DNA from: Shewanella olleyana
Lineage (GTDB): Bacteria > Pseudomonadota > Gammaproteobacteria > Enterobacterales > Shewanellaceae
NCBI RefSeq assembly: GCF_023283825.1
Contig: NZ_JAKILD010000003.1
Location: 62,001 to 126,000, forward strand
DNA length: 64,000 nucleotides
Direction: 5' to 3'
Below, piece by piece: positions 1 through 8,804 of the stretch. Positions within the stretch are counted from its first letter, which is position 1. The number at the start of each line of letters is the position of its first letter. The notes beneath the pieces are model-generated. The model saw only the letters and a program-made list of their open reading frames with translations, did not search any database and was not told the origin of the DNA. A program made the position numbers and the translations under genes.

Positions 1-2
1 TT

Positions 3-608
3 CGAATTACTGCCCCAAGTCAGTTTACCCAGCGGTACCTTCTTAATATCTGCCGAGATTTTAAACACGAATATCCTGAGATTGAGTTTACCCTCGACAG
101 TAGCTATACCACCCATGATTTAACTAAAAATGACTTTGATCTTGCGATTAGAGCCACTAAAACGCCGCCGCAAAATATGGTGGCTAAAAAGCTATTCTCT
201 TATCAGCACGTATGCTGCGCATCGCCAGCCTATATTCAACAATACGGTTTACCTAACTCAATTGCAGACTTAAACCACCATCAGTGCTTAACAGCTGCAG
301 AGGAAAGTGTTTGGCACATAGGCCATGAACCTACAAAAGTGAGTAGTCAGTTAAGTGTTAATGATAATCACATGCTTAAGGAGCTGGCCTTAGCGGGAGA
401 GGGAATTATTCTGGTTCCGGAATATTTGGTGGACCGTGAACTTACATCAGGGCAATTAAGGCCGTTACTCCAGCAGGAGCAGACGTTATCATCAACCACT
501 TATCTGGTTCATCCTCAGCTTATTCATCAATCAGCAAGACTTGCTTGCTTCATTGCTTATACTCTTGATTGGATTCAACACAATTTACCGCCTTCACAGC
601 GAAAATAG
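3..608 (+). CDS. LysR-family transcriptional regulator, 5' end cut by the window
   Basis: The reading frame is open from the first bases, so the gene enters from the left. About 201 codons are visible before TAG, and the N-terminal winged helix-turn-helix (roughly 100 residues) is outside the window. What is visible looks like the periplasmic-binding-protein-like effector domain of LysR regulators: a start resembling RITAPSQFTQRYL, then DFDLAIRATKTPP, and later the LALAGEGIILVPEYLV stretch typical of the second lobe. The first in-window ATG at 177 is internal to this domain and is not the start. Its target genes cannot be told from this end. Confidence 0.85.
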   Translation, partial: RITAPSQFTQRYLLNICRDFKHEYPEIEFTLDSSYTTHDLTKNDFDLAIRATKTPPQNMVAKKLFSYQHVCCASPAYIQQYGLPNSIADLNHHQCLTAAEESVWHIGHEPTKVSSQLSVNDNHMLKELALAGEGIILVPEYLVDRELTSGQLRPLLQQEQTLSSTTYLVHPQLIHQSARLACFIAYTLDWIQHNLPPSQRK

Positions 609-834
609 CTGACAGTCACAGAATAAATTTACATTCGAATTAACTTTTTCTGCATATCCAAAGGCGTTTCAAGATTTGCTAACAATTATAAGATTGACAT
701 TTTCACTCATTCTTAGACTATGGTGGCGATATTCAATCTTGCTATTAGGCTGTATTGCTAAAGATTAATCAGATAAAAATATAAAATTATAAAAACAAAA
801 ATGAGCCTCATTTTTTGTAAGGAAGCAGACCACA

Positions 835-2916
835 ATGAAAAAAACATTACTCGCAATTGCATTAGCCTCAACCTTTTTGAGTGCTTGTGGCAGTTCAGAT
901 GTCAAAGTTAACGACACCACTAAAGCTGAAGCACCAGCAGCAAAAGTCACATCAACCCATGCTGAGTTAGGCGATTTCGGCGTAGATTTAACCGCTCGAA
1001 ATGAAGCCGTTAAACCTGGCGATGATTTCTTTATGTATGCCAGTGGCACTTGGTATGACAACTTTGAAATGCCAGCAGATAAAACCCGCTATGGCGCATT
1101 TACCGCTCTTGGTGAGCGCAGTGAAAAACAAGTTAAAGAAATCATTGATGACATTAGCAGTCGCAGCGACCTTAACGCTGAAGAGCAATTAATTGCCGAC
1201 TTCTACCAGTCATATATGGACACCGACACCATCAATAAATTAGGTATCACACCAATTCAAGGTACGTTAGATACCATTACTGCTGTTAAAAGCACTGATG
1301 ATTTAACCAAGGTATTTGGTAATGCTTGGCTCACTGATGCTGAGTCGCCAATTTCTGGTGGCATGTGGTTTAACCGTTTAGATCCAAACCAATATGAACT
1401 GTCTATTGGCGCTGGTGGATTAGGTTTACCTGATCGCTCGTACTACCTAGAAGACAGCGAACGTTTTGTTAAAATTCGCACAGCTTATGTCAGCCACATT
1501 GCTGAAATGCTGGCTTTTGCAGGCATCAAAGACGGCCAAGCTCGCGCTGAAGCTATTCTTGCGTTAGAAACTAAGATTGCAGAAGGTCAGTGGCCACGTG
1601 AAAAACGCCGTAATCGTGATTTAACCCTCAATCAGGTTAAACGCGCTGACTTAAACAATGAATACCCTAACTTCAACTGGGATTTATTCTTTGAACAATC
1701 AGGTTATCAAATCCCGCAACTTAACGTGTCTCAGCCTGAGCCAATCAAAGCCATGATTGAGCTAGTGAATAACGAGCCGCTGAATGTATGGCAAGATTAC
1801 CTTACCTTCCATACCGTAAGTAATAACGCTGGCCTATTGTCAGAAGATATCTACAACGCAAGCTTTGCGTTTTACGGTAAAGAACTTAGCGGTCAAGAAG
1901 AACCTAAGCCTCGCTGGAAGCGCGCAGTAGCAGAAATGTCAGGTACCCAATCATTAGGGTTTGCTATTGGTAAAGTATATGTGGCGCGTTACTTCCCAGA
2001 GTCTTCAAAGCAGCAAATGGCGGATTTAGTTGAAAACCTACGCACAGCATTAGGCCAACGTATTGATGGTTTAGACTGGATGGGTGATGAAACCAAGGTG
2101 AATGCTCATGCTAAATTAGCCGCATTTACGCCTAAAATTGGTTACCCAGATGTGTGGCAAGAGTTTGATGGTTTAGCGCTAACGAACAAAGATTTATTAG
2201 GTAATATTCAAAACCTTCGCCAATACTTCCATGCTGACAGTGTGGCAAAAGAACTGAAGAAAACTGACCGTAACCGTTGGGGCATGACACCTCAATTTGT
2301 TAATGCCTACTACAACAGTTCATTTAACGAGATTGTGTTCCCAGCTGCGATTTTACAGCCTCCGTTTTTCGATCCTAATGCCGACCCAGCTGTAAACTAT
2401 GGCGGAATTGGCGCGGTTATTGGCCATGAAATGGGCCATGGGTTTGACGATCAAGGCTCTAAGTCTGATGCTAACGGTATTCAACGTAACTGGTGGACTG
2501 ATAGCGATCGCGCGGCATTTGAAGCTAAAGCTGACATGCTTGCAGCGCAATACAGTCAATATGAGCCTATCCCTGATAACTTCGTTAATGGCCGTAACAG
2601 TTTAGGCGAAAACATTGGTGATGTGGGTGGTTTAGCCATGGCATACCATGCATACCAGTTGAGCTTAAATGGTAAAGAAGCGCCAATCATTGATGGCCTA
2701 ACAGGCGACCAACGTTTCTTCTTAGCTTGGGCACAAGTATGGAAAGAGAAACGTACAGAGCAAAGCATGTTGAGCCAGCTTCGCGCGGGTACTCACGCTC
2801 CAGGTCGTTACCGTGCGCTAGCGCCACGTAACCACGATGCTTGGTACAAAGCATTTGATGTGAAGCCAGGCGATAAGCTTTACTTACCTGAAGACCAACG
2901 TGTTCGCATTTGGTAA
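835..2916 (+). CDS. pepO: M13-family (neprilysin/PepO-like) zinc metallopeptidase lipoprotein
   Basis: A 693-residue secreted endopeptidase that probably degrades oligopeptides in the periplasm or at the outer membrane. It begins with a lipoprotein signal whose lipobox is LSAC, so Cys18 would be lipidated. The M13 fold is complete: NAYYNSS and an FPAAILQPPFF segment precede the zinc motif HEMGH (His531, Glu532, His535) followed by GFDDQGS. The third ligand motif GENIGDVGG follows. The end, RVRIW, is the usual family terminus with Trp last. A clear ribosome site (AAGGAAG) precedes the ATG. A strong hairpin terminator follows the stop, so it is probably monocistronic. The family assignment is firm; the symbol follows common usage. 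Confidence 0.93.
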   Translation: MKKTLLAIALASTFLSACGSSDVKVNDTTKAEAPAAKVTSTHAELGDFGVDLTARNEAVKPGDDFFMYASGTWYDNFEMPADKTRYGAFTALGERSEKQVKEIIDDISSRSDLNAEEQLIADFYQSYMDTDTINKLGITPIQGTLDTITAVKSTDDLTKVFGNAWLTDAESPISGGMWFNRLDPNQYELSIGAGGLGLPDRSYYLEDSERFVKIRTAYVSHIAEMLAFAGIKDGQARAEAILALETKIAEGQWPREKRRNRDLTLNQVKRADLNNEYPNFNWDLFFEQSGYQIPQLNVSQPEPIKAMIELVNNEPLNVWQDYLTFHTVSNNAGLLSEDIYNASFAFYGKELSGQEEPKPRWKRAVAEMSGTQSLGFAIGKVYVARYFPESSKQQMADLVENLRTALGQRIDGLDWMGDETKVNAHAKLAAFTPKIGYPDVWQEFDGLALTNKDLLGNIQNLRQYFHADSVAKELKKTDRNRWGMTPQFVNAYYNSSFNEIVFPAAILQPPFFDPNADPAVNYGGIGAVIGHEMGHGFDDQGSKSDANGIQRNWWTDSDRAAFEAKADMLAAQYSQYEPIPDNFVNGRNSLGENIGDVGGLAMAYHAYQLSLNGKEAPIIDGLTGDQRFFLAWAQVWKEKRTEQSMLSQLRAGTHAPGRYRALAPRNHDAWYKAFDVKPGDKLYLPEDQRVRIW

Positions 2917-2973
2917 TCGACTTCAGCTACCATTTCTAGCCAATTATAGAAATATTAGCTAACTAGAAAACTC

Positions 2974-3003
2974 AAAAAGCCAGTCAATCGACTGGCTTTT
3001 TAT
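2974..3003. terminator. Intrinsic terminator, likely bidirectional, between pepO and acuI
   Basis: A perfect 7-bp stem GCCAGTC/GACTGGC with a 4-nt loop is flanked by A-run and T-run, so it can work on both strands. It lies 58 bp after the peptidase stop and about 95 bp after the acuI stop on the other strand. Confidence 0.8.
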
Positions 3004-3097
3004 TTGTCAGGCTTTTATGAGAGTCGATATCACAATCCTATATGAAAAAAGTCGATATAAAAGCCGATATCGCATTTCTATATCAGTAATGGTTAAG

Positions 3098-4081
3098 CTA
3101 CTTTGTAAGGTCAACCACAACGCGGCCACGTACTTTACCCGCAATCAAATCGTTTGCCGTGTTAATCACTTCATCTAAGCTGATATCAGCCGAGATTTCA
3201 TCAAACATTTCCGGCTCAACAATATCTGCTAAGCGTTGCCATGCTTCAAGTCTATCAGCCAGAGGACGCATGACACTGTCGATACCCGCAAGGGTGACAC
3301 CGCGCAAAATAAACGGCATCACAGATGATGGGAAATCCATGCCTTGCGCTAAACCACACGCCGCCACAGTGCCGCCATATTTTGTGCTGGCACAGATATT
3401 AGCTAGAGTATGGCTGCCGACAGAATCGATCGCGCCAGCCCAGCGCTCACGTGCTAATGGACGACCCGCTTCAGATAAAGTATTGCGGTCAATGATTTCG
3501 CTGGCACCTAATTTTTCAAGGTAAGCAGCTTGATCTGCTCGTCCCGTTGAAGCAACAACTTTGTAGCCAAGTTTAGCTAAAATAGCGATAGCAAAACTAC
3601 CAACACCACCATTAGCACCAGTGACTAATACTTCGCCTTTATCCGGTGTTACGCCATTTTTTTCAAGGGCGATAACACATAACATTGCAGTATAACCTGC
3701 AGTACCAATGGCCATTGCTTGGCGTGGACTGAAGGCTTTAGGCAGTGGAATAAGCCACTCACTTTTCAAGCGTGCTTGCTCAGCTAGGCCGCCACAATGG
3801 ACTTCCCCCACGCCAAAGCCATTAAGCAATACCTTGTCGCCAACTTGGAATTTGTCACTATCAGATTGTTCAACAATCCCGACTAGATCAATACCTGGCA
3901 CCATTGGAAATTGCCTAACAACTGGCCCCTTACCTGTTATCGCCAACGCATCTTTGTAGTTCACTGTGCTATACAGCACCTTCACGCTAACATCGCCTTC
4001 AGGCAATACGCTCTCATCAATTGCTTTAACTTCTGCGCGATAACCTTGTTCATCTTTTTCAATCAGTAAGCCATTAAACAT
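3098..4081 (-). CDS. acuI: Acrylyl-CoA reductase (NADPH), AcuI/YhdH family
   Basis: A 327-residue zinc-independent medium-chain reductase. AcuI enzymes reduce the toxic electrophile acrylyl-CoA to propionyl-CoA with NADPH, which detoxifies acrylate formed from DMSP or 3-hydroxypropionate. Visible family marks are STVNYKDALAITGKGPVVR near residues 38-56, FPMVPGIDLVG, and the cofactor loop GANGGVGS at 155-162. The cysteine ligands of zinc alcohol dehydrogenases are absent, as expected. The start has AAGGAG 7 nt upstream. It lies just downstream of a TetR-family gene of AcuR type on the same strand, with an operator-like palindrome in the 48-bp gap. E. coli YhdH is the closest well-known relative, and the acuR neighbour favours the acrylate role. 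Confidence 0.9.
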   Translation of the reverse strand: MFNGLLIEKDEQGYRAEVKAIDESVLPEGDVSVKVLYSTVNYKDALAITGKGPVVRQFPMVPGIDLVGIVEQSDSDKFQVGDKVLLNGFGVGEVHCGGLAEQARLKSEWLIPLPKAFSPRQAMAIGTAGYTAMLCVIALEKNGVTPDKGEVLVTGANGGVGSFAIAILAKLGYKVVASTGRADQAAYLEKLGASEIIDRNTLSEAGRPLARERWAGAIDSVGSHTLANICASTKYGGTVAACGLAQGMDFPSSVMPFILRGVTLAGIDSVMRPLADRLEAWQRLADIVEPEMFDEISADISLDEVINTANDLIAGKVRGRVVVDLTK

Positions 4082-4094
4082 GGAGTCTCCTTAA

Positions 4095-4113
4095 TATAGA
4101 CCGAGTGTCTATA
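4095..4113. promoter_or_regulatory. Palindromic operator upstream of acuI (probable AcuR site)
   Basis: TATAGACCGAGTGTCTATA has perfect 7-bp arms (TATAGAC/GTCTATA) around a 5-nt centre. It lies 13 bp before the acuI ATG. The core TAGAC-CGA-NN-GTCTA recurs exactly once more, just before acuR at 4854-4868. Two matching palindromes at the only two promoters of a regulator-target pair is strong context for a TetR-type operator. Binding by AcuR itself is inference. Confidence 0.75.
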
Positions 4114-4129
4114 AATAATTAAAAATTTT

Positions 4130-4843
4130 TTATCGCGTTAATCCAGCGATAAAAAACTCGAGGTAATTCTGTAAAGGTTGTGTGCTTTGAACTAATTTGG
4201 CGCGGCTTACCGCTCCTTCCCAGCCAACCCAAAACTGTTCAGCGAGTAACTCACAATTTGCATTTTTTGCGATTTCACCTTGAGCTTTAGCTGCCTCAAG
4301 ACAAATGGATAACCTATGTTGCCAATCTAAAAATATATCTATCAGTTGTTGTCTAAAACTGTCGGGCAATAAGTCCACTTCTTGGCCTAAATTCCCCACT
4401 AAACAGCCACGTTTAAACGCATATTTATCCATGCCTGCTTTAGCACTTTCAACAAATTGTCCTATTCGTGCTAACGGAGGGTTACTGTCATCGAGTAAAT
4501 GTTTATCCAAATTGTACGCAAAATACGTGGCGTAGTTTTCAATGACTGCCTGACCAAATGCTTCTTTACTTGGAAAGTAATAATAGAAAGAGCCTTTCGG
4601 TACGCCGACTTTTTTCAGAATTTGATCAATGCCCGATGAAGCAAAACCATTCTCGGTTAATTGCTCAAGACCACTTCTGATCAATTCAGCTCGGGTATCT
4701 TGTGTACCTCTAGCCGCTTTAGGTGGCCTACCGCGTCGAGGTTTCGCGGTCTTCTTAACCGCGACTTCTGCCATTAATTCTGGCTCTCCTGACGCTAACT
4801 CTGAAGCAGTATCTGGCGCTATTGTTATTTTTGGTTCTGTCAT
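4130..4843 (-). CDS. acuR: TetR-family repressor of AcuR type
   Basis: A 237-residue regulator. AcuR represses acrylate/DMSP catabolic genes and is released by acrylate. After an unusually long N-terminal tail of about 45 residues comes a basic AT-hook-like patch (KPRRGRPPKA, residues 34-43). The TetR helix-turn-helix follows (about residues 69-90, SSGIDQILKKVGVPKGSFYYYF). The effector domain carries RGCLVGNLGQEVDLLPDSFR and EQFWVGWEGAVSRAKL, which I recognise as AcuR-like. The ATG at 4843 is preceded within 25 bp by a palindrome matching the one before acuI, which suggests autorepression. The downstream gene is acuI, so this is an acuRI module. No DMSP lyase gene is in the window. Confidence 0.85.
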   Translation of the reverse strand: MTEPKITIAPDTASELASGEPELMAEVAVKKTAKPRRGRPPKAARGTQDTRAELIRSGLEQLTENGFASSGIDQILKKVGVPKGSFYYYFPSKEAFGQAVIENYATYFAYNLDKHLLDDSNPPLARIGQFVESAKAGMDKYAFKRGCLVGNLGQEVDLLPDSFRQQLIDIFLDWQHRLSICLEAAKAQGEIAKNANCELLAEQFWVGWEGAVSRAKLVQSTQPLQNYLEFFIAGLTR

Positions 4844-4853
4844 AAATCAATTT

Positions 4854-4868
4854 TAGACCGATCGTCTA
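4854..4868. promoter_or_regulatory. Palindromic operator upstream of acuR (probable autoregulatory site)
   Basis: TAGACCGATCGTCTA has perfect 5-bp arms around CGATC. It shares the TAGACCGA-NN-GTCTA pattern with the site before acuI, allowing the two central positions to differ. It sits 11-25 bp upstream of the acuR start codon, where a bound repressor would block transcription or initiation. Confidence 0.72.
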
Positions 4869-4871
4869 TTA

Positions 4872-5349
4872 AATTACAAGTAACCGATGCGATCGTTCAA
4901 CATAATTTGGGATTTTGCTCTCAATTTTTAGTATTAATATCTAACAGAAAGCAAATCGACTTACTCTCAATCAAAATTATCGCCTTGGTCATACTATGGG
5001 TTTACATGGTTTTTTAAGCTATCAATACTGATTTTTTCTGCCAAATTCAGGGCTCTTTTGTCGCAAGAATGTTGATGTATCAACTTGTGGGTTAGATCGT
5101 AAGTTATCCGTTTTCTTGGACTAATTGTCCATAAACTCTCAAGCTTACAATTAAAACTTAAAAGATGAATACAGCGGCGCGGATTCACCAATTCATAAAT
5201 TGGAACAACGATTGGGGATACATAAGCTACTTATTTATTAATCATTTTGGGCTAATTAATAGAACACTAATGGGGTTTAAGCAAAGAGGTAAAACCAAAC
5301 TATAATTAACAAAAACTTAATCTTGTCACATTTTTATGACAACATAACT
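4872..5349. other. Intergenic stretch with no supported gene
   Basis: AT-rich spacer between acuR and the MITE-like element. A 65-codon minus-strand frame here has no recognisable family and no convincing ribosome site. I see no gene, RNA or clear hairpin. Confidence 0.5.
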
Positions 5350-5628
5350 AGGGCCTGTTGATATTTCAAGGTTGTTTTTGCAGCGAGTTGTTGGCCATTT
5401 ATACAAGGCAGAGACTTTGTGGTGTAGTTATTCTACATAAAAAGTCGATAACGCAGTAAAAATCGCCAACAAACGCTGCCCAAAGGGATCGACTAAAAGC
5501 GTTTTACTCTTTGTTGGATGCAGCGTTGTGAATAAAAGCCGCTTAGATGACTAGGCATCAATCCATCCGCCTCAATTAAAACGCTTTTACTTCGAACAAA
5601 ACTTAACCAGCAAAGATCAACAGGCCCT
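5350..5628 (+). mobile_element. MITE-like element, family 1, copy 1 (about 279 bp)
   Basis: The left end AGGGCCTGTTGATATTTC and right end AAAGATCAACAGGCCCT are inverted repeats (16 of 17 matching) and both ends sit at TA, consistent with a TA target duplication as made by IS630/Tc1-type transposases. The inside encodes nothing. A closely similar copy lies in inverted orientation at 29433-29712, and a degenerate third copy near 34327-34637. It is probably mobilised in trans by a transposase elsewhere in the genome; none is in the window. Confidence 0.8.
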
Positions 5629-5686
5629 AATAGTTATTAGGACAAATAAAGCACTGTTGCATTGCTTATCTATAAGGGAATTTACT

Positions 5687-7012
5687 ATGAAAAATCTGCG
5701 TTATCTTATTTACAGCACTCTTGCCATCAGTGCTTTCAGCTTCTGTGCAAATGCTGATAACCATACATTAATCACTAATGCGAATATTTTTGACGGTCAG
5801 TCTGATACCTTGATAGAAGGTAAAAGTGTTTTAATTACTGATGATAAAATTACAAAAATCGCCGCAAATATAACTGCTCCAGAGGGAGCGACAGTGATCA
5901 ATGCCAACGGCAGGACCCTTACCCCGGGCTTGATTGCCGTACATGAACATCTTATTGGTCAAATGCCCTTTGGAGACATTTTTAACGAAGATACCCGTTA
6001 CTCGGCATATGTTGCGACTCAAACAGCCAATACCTATTTAATGAATGGTTTCACGACCGTTCGTGATGTCGCAGGTAATACCTTCTCATTAAAAAAAGCC
6101 ATTGATAGAGGTTATATAACAGGACCCCGTATTTTTCCTTCTGGTGCAATGATTTCACAAACGTCCGGCCATTCAGATCATCGCCACCACTCCGATGGAT
6201 CAGCCCTATTAGACAGCGGCACCTGGGATCCCATGGTACGTAATGGCGACATGGTCGTGATTGATGGAGTACCTGAAATGCTTAAAGCAGTACGTGAACA
6301 GCTGCGCATGGGAGCAAGCCAAATTAAAATAGCGGTTGGTGGTGGAACTGGCTCCTACGCTGACCCATTAGATGTGGTGGAATTTACCCCAGCAGAAATT
6401 CAGGCTGCAACCCAAGCTGCGTCAGATTGGGGAACGTATGTATTGGCTCACGTATACAACAGCGATGGTATTCGCCGAGCTATTGATAACGGTGTTAAGG
6501 TGATTGAACATGCTAACCTGATTGATAAAGACACTTTCTTATACATGAAAAAGAAAGACATTTGGTTATCGCCTCAAGTCATCGTATTTACTTTTATTCC
6601 TAAAGGTTATACCGAAGATCAAGCCAATAAGCACCGACAAGCTTATGCAGGAATTGACAATATGTTTAAAATGGCAAAAGAAATTGGGTTTAAAAATATT
6701 GCCTTTGGCTCTGACATCATTACCGATCCAGCCACACTTGCCCGCATTAATGAAGAATTTAAATTCCGCGCCAAATGGTTTGAGCCTTATGAAATTATGC
6801 AACAAGCCACCTCAAACTCAGCCAAACTGCTATCACTTTCAGGTAAGCGTAGCCCTTATCCAGCAAAACTTGGCAGCATTGAAGAAGGTGCCTACGCTGA
6901 TATTTTATTAATTGACGGCAACCCATTAAAAGACATTGAAGTAATGACAAAACCTAAAGAAAACTTTGACTTAATTATGAAAGGCGGTGAAGTGTTTAAG
7001 AACACTTTATAA
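5687..7012 (+). CDS. Secreted amidohydrolase-family protein (imidazolonepropionase-like)
   Basis: The ATG at 5687 is preferred over one 30 bp upstream because AAGGGA lies 7 nt before it and a clean signal peptide follows (cut near CANA-DN, about residue 23). The 441-residue product has the metal-dependent TIM-barrel hydrolase motifs: H86-E-H88 in the TPGLIAVHEHL segment, Lys214 (possible carboxylated bridging ligand, QIKIAVGGG), His255, His275 and Asp343 (FGSD). All metal ligands are present. Relatives act as Xaa-Pro dipeptidases, prolidases or cyclic-amide hydrolases, so the substrate is uncertain. A periplasmic location is predicted. A hairpin terminator follows the stop, so it is likely a single-gene unit. 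Confidence 0.85.
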   Translation: MKNLRYLIYSTLAISAFSFCANADNHTLITNANIFDGQSDTLIEGKSVLITDDKITKIAANITAPEGATVINANGRTLTPGLIAVHEHLIGQMPFGDIFNEDTRYSAYVATQTANTYLMNGFTTVRDVAGNTFSLKKAIDRGYITGPRIFPSGAMISQTSGHSDHRHHSDGSALLDSGTWDPMVRNGDMVVIDGVPEMLKAVREQLRMGASQIKIAVGGGTGSYADPLDVVEFTPAEIQAATQAASDWGTYVLAHVYNSDGIRRAIDNGVKVIEHANLIDKDTFLYMKKKDIWLSPQVIVFTFIPKGYTEDQANKHRQAYAGIDNMFKMAKEIGFKNIAFGSDIITDPATLARINEEFKFRAKWFEPYEIMQQATSNSAKLLSLSGKRSPYPAKLGSIEEGAYADILLIDGNPLKDIEVMTKPKENFDLIMKGGEVFKNTL

Positions 7013-7023
7013 ATTTAATTAAG

Positions 7024-7058
7024 CACTGAGAAGGTTATCTTCTCAGTGTGTTTCTTTT
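7024..7058 (+). terminator. Intrinsic terminator after the amidohydrolase gene
   Basis: A 9-bp perfect stem CACTGAGAA/TTCTCAGTG with a 7-nt loop is followed by a T-rich run, starting 12 bp after the stop codon. Confidence 0.75.
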
Positions 7059-7215
7059 GTAATACAGTTTCTTTCACCCAAATTACCTCAAAATTACCTC
7101 GCAAACGAAAGTAATCAGTAACCAAGTCGTATACAAAAGTGCCTTCAAATTAAACTATGATAATTAAGTAATAGATTTCGTAAGGTTCATCTTCAAGTTT
7201 CTTTCAGGACGTTTT

Positions 7216-7350
7216 ATGTTTTTGAATTGGCGTTTGGGTAGCGTTAATCTTGTTAGACATGCTAATTATCAAAAGTTGAGTCCAGTCCATCTTACCGTGC
7301 ATTATGCGCCAAGTAAGTTTCGTGGAACGAGCGTGAGTTCCAAAGGTTAA
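7216..7350 (+). CDS. Possible 44-codon small ORF of unknown function
   Basis: Within the 550-bp spacer an ATG is preceded by AGGAC at a plausible distance and opens a 44-codon frame (starting MFLNWRLGSV, ending TSVSSKG, then TAA). No family is recognised. It may be a small protein, a gene remnant or chance. The rest of 7060-7510 shows no other feature I can support. Confidence 0.22.
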   Translation: MFLNWRLGSVNLVRHANYQKLSPVHLTVHYAPSKFRGTSVSSKG

Positions 7351-7512
7351 TTGAGTTTGTTTATAAGCCATACCGGTTTTTCTACAGCTGCGACGACTTA
7401 TAATTTACAGCCTAACGAATATTCTCGTTGAGTTCGTTTAATACAGGCGAGTATTGGTGTTGCCGTAATAAAGCCCTAAATGTGTAAACATATTCCACGA
7501 CGGACAGATAAA

Positions 7513-7548
7513 AGCAAAAAAGCTCAAGCAATGGCTTGAGCTTTTTAT
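7513..7548. terminator. Intrinsic terminator of the nitroreductase gene
   Basis: A 9-bp perfect stem AGCTCAAGC/GCTTGAGCT with loop AATG has A's on the left and T's on the right. It ends the minus-strand nitroreductase transcript about 20 bp after its stop and could also stop rightward transcription. Confidence 0.78.
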
Positions 7549-7566
7549 TAATCAGCTTGGAACAGA

Positions 7567-8226
7567 TTATAAAACCGTAATCACGTCCGCTTCTGGTAAG
7601 CGTGCTTTTGGTAGGCCGTGGTTGTAATCTTCACCACCTTTATGATAACCAATTGCTAATGCAAACTCACAAACATAACCATCAAGTTCGTCTTTGAAAA
7701 TCTCACCTAACAATTCAGGGTCAACGCCTTCCATCGGTGTTGAATCAATACCCAAGCGCGCGAGTACATGTAATGTATTGCCAATAGCGATGTAAGTTTG
7801 CGCTTTAGTCCAGCTACCATTGAATCCATTTTCATCAGTATTCGCCTCTGCAAAACCGTATGCGCCATTGTACATGTTGTTGTACATTTCAGCGGGTAAA
7901 TGACCTGATTCAACTTCAGCATCAACCACTTTTTTATAGTTAGCTTTGGTGTAATAAGGGTTATGGGCAAACAAAATAATGTGCGACGCTTCTAAAGCAT
8001 GCGGCTGATTGAATTGATGCATGTTTGCAAACGAATCATGAAAGCGCTGTTTAGCTGCATCAGTTTCAAGCACAATAAACTTCCAAGGCTGAGAGTTAAT
8101 TGAAGAAGCAGATAAACGCATTGCTTCTTTTAACACCGCCATATCATCAGCTGAAACACGTTTAGATGAATCATATTTTTTAACGGTGTAACGGCTGTTT
8201 AAATCTTTAATAATTTGGTGAGACAT
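7567..8226 (-). CDS. Nitroreductase-family NAD(P)H-dependent flavoprotein (NfsB-like)
   Basis: A 219-residue FMN enzyme of the NfsB/YdgI-type nitroreductase family, expected to transfer electrons from NAD(P)H to nitro compounds, quinones or other acceptors. Seen are the N-terminal FMN phosphate-binding RYTVKKYDSSK, SASSINSQPWKFIVL (residues around 40-55), the central QTYIAIGNTLHVLARLGIDSTPMEG helix and substrate loop, and the C-terminal ALAIGYHKGGEDYNHGLPKARLP. The ATG at 8226 has GAGG 9 nt upstream and is preferred to a TTG five codons earlier. It is monocistronic, with its own terminator. Confidence 0.88.
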   Translation of the reverse strand: MSHQIIKDLNSRYTVKKYDSSKRVSADDMAVLKEAMRLSASSINSQPWKFIVLETDAAKQRFHDSFANMHQFNQPHALEASHIILFAHNPYYTKANYKKVVDAEVESGHLPAEMYNNMYNGAYGFAEANTDENGFNGSWTKAQTYIAIGNTLHVLARLGIDSTPMEGVDPELLGEIFKDELDGYVCEFALAIGYHKGGEDYNHGLPKARLPEADVITVL

Positions 8227-8390
8227 GATGAATTTCCTCAATAAGCGATGTCGATGTATGCATATTAGGACTTAATCTAAATGAGAAAAAGAGCAGATAC
8301 CTCCAATCATTATGGATTAATAGCACCACAATTGTTTATCCATTTTCACTCCTTAAGTTCACTCACACCATCAAATATCATTTAGATAAA

Positions 8391-8652
8391 TACCCAAACA
8401 ACCTGAAGATGCTCGATTTCAGCAAGAATTTACACGCGTTTAGGCAAGGCATTGATTGCGGGTAATGGTTATTCCCTTTTCAAAATCAATAACGCAGCAT
8501 AAACGCGTGTAAAACTTGCCCTCAGGGAGTTTCACCGTGTTCCCACTACGTTGTTGCGCTAATTTATAAGGTACCTACATTACCGCATTAACGCGCCTAG
8601 TATTGAAAACACGGTGAAGCTCTGAAACACGTATCTTCAAGTTGTTTGGGTA
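8391..8652 (+). mobile_element. MITE-like element, family 2, copy A (262 bp)
   Basis: The ends TACCCAAACAACCTGAAGAT and ATCTTCAAGTTGTTTGGGTA are inverted repeats matching at 19 of 20 positions. The interior has no open frame of note and contains further inverted segments. A copy at 36253-36514 has the same length and orientation and differs at only one base (C at 8445, T at 36307). Such identity 28 kb apart implies recent movement or gene conversion. Both ends are TA, as for an IS630-type non-autonomous element. Confidence 0.85.
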
Positions 8653-8663
8653 TATGGATATTC

Positions 8664-8692
8664 AAAAAAAACCGGACAAGTGTCCGGTTAAG
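8664..8692 (-). terminator. Intrinsic terminator of the patatin-like gene
   Basis: The stem ACCGGAC/GTCCGGT with a 4-nt loop is followed on the minus strand by a run of eight T's. It lies about 115 bp after the stop of the minus-strand patatin-like gene. Confidence 0.75.
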
Positions 8693-8804
8693 AGTGTGCA
8701 TCCGTGCATTGGTTATAAAAAGAGCGTAAGCATTTGCTATTTGCTGACTCACAAAGTGCGAGTACAAATAGCCATAACCAATTTAATAGTTGATATTTAA
8801 TCGG

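Noticed and set aside
4994-5191. 65-codon minus-strand frame upstream of acuR
   Set aside because: No ribosome site or recognisable domain; AT-rich spacer composition.
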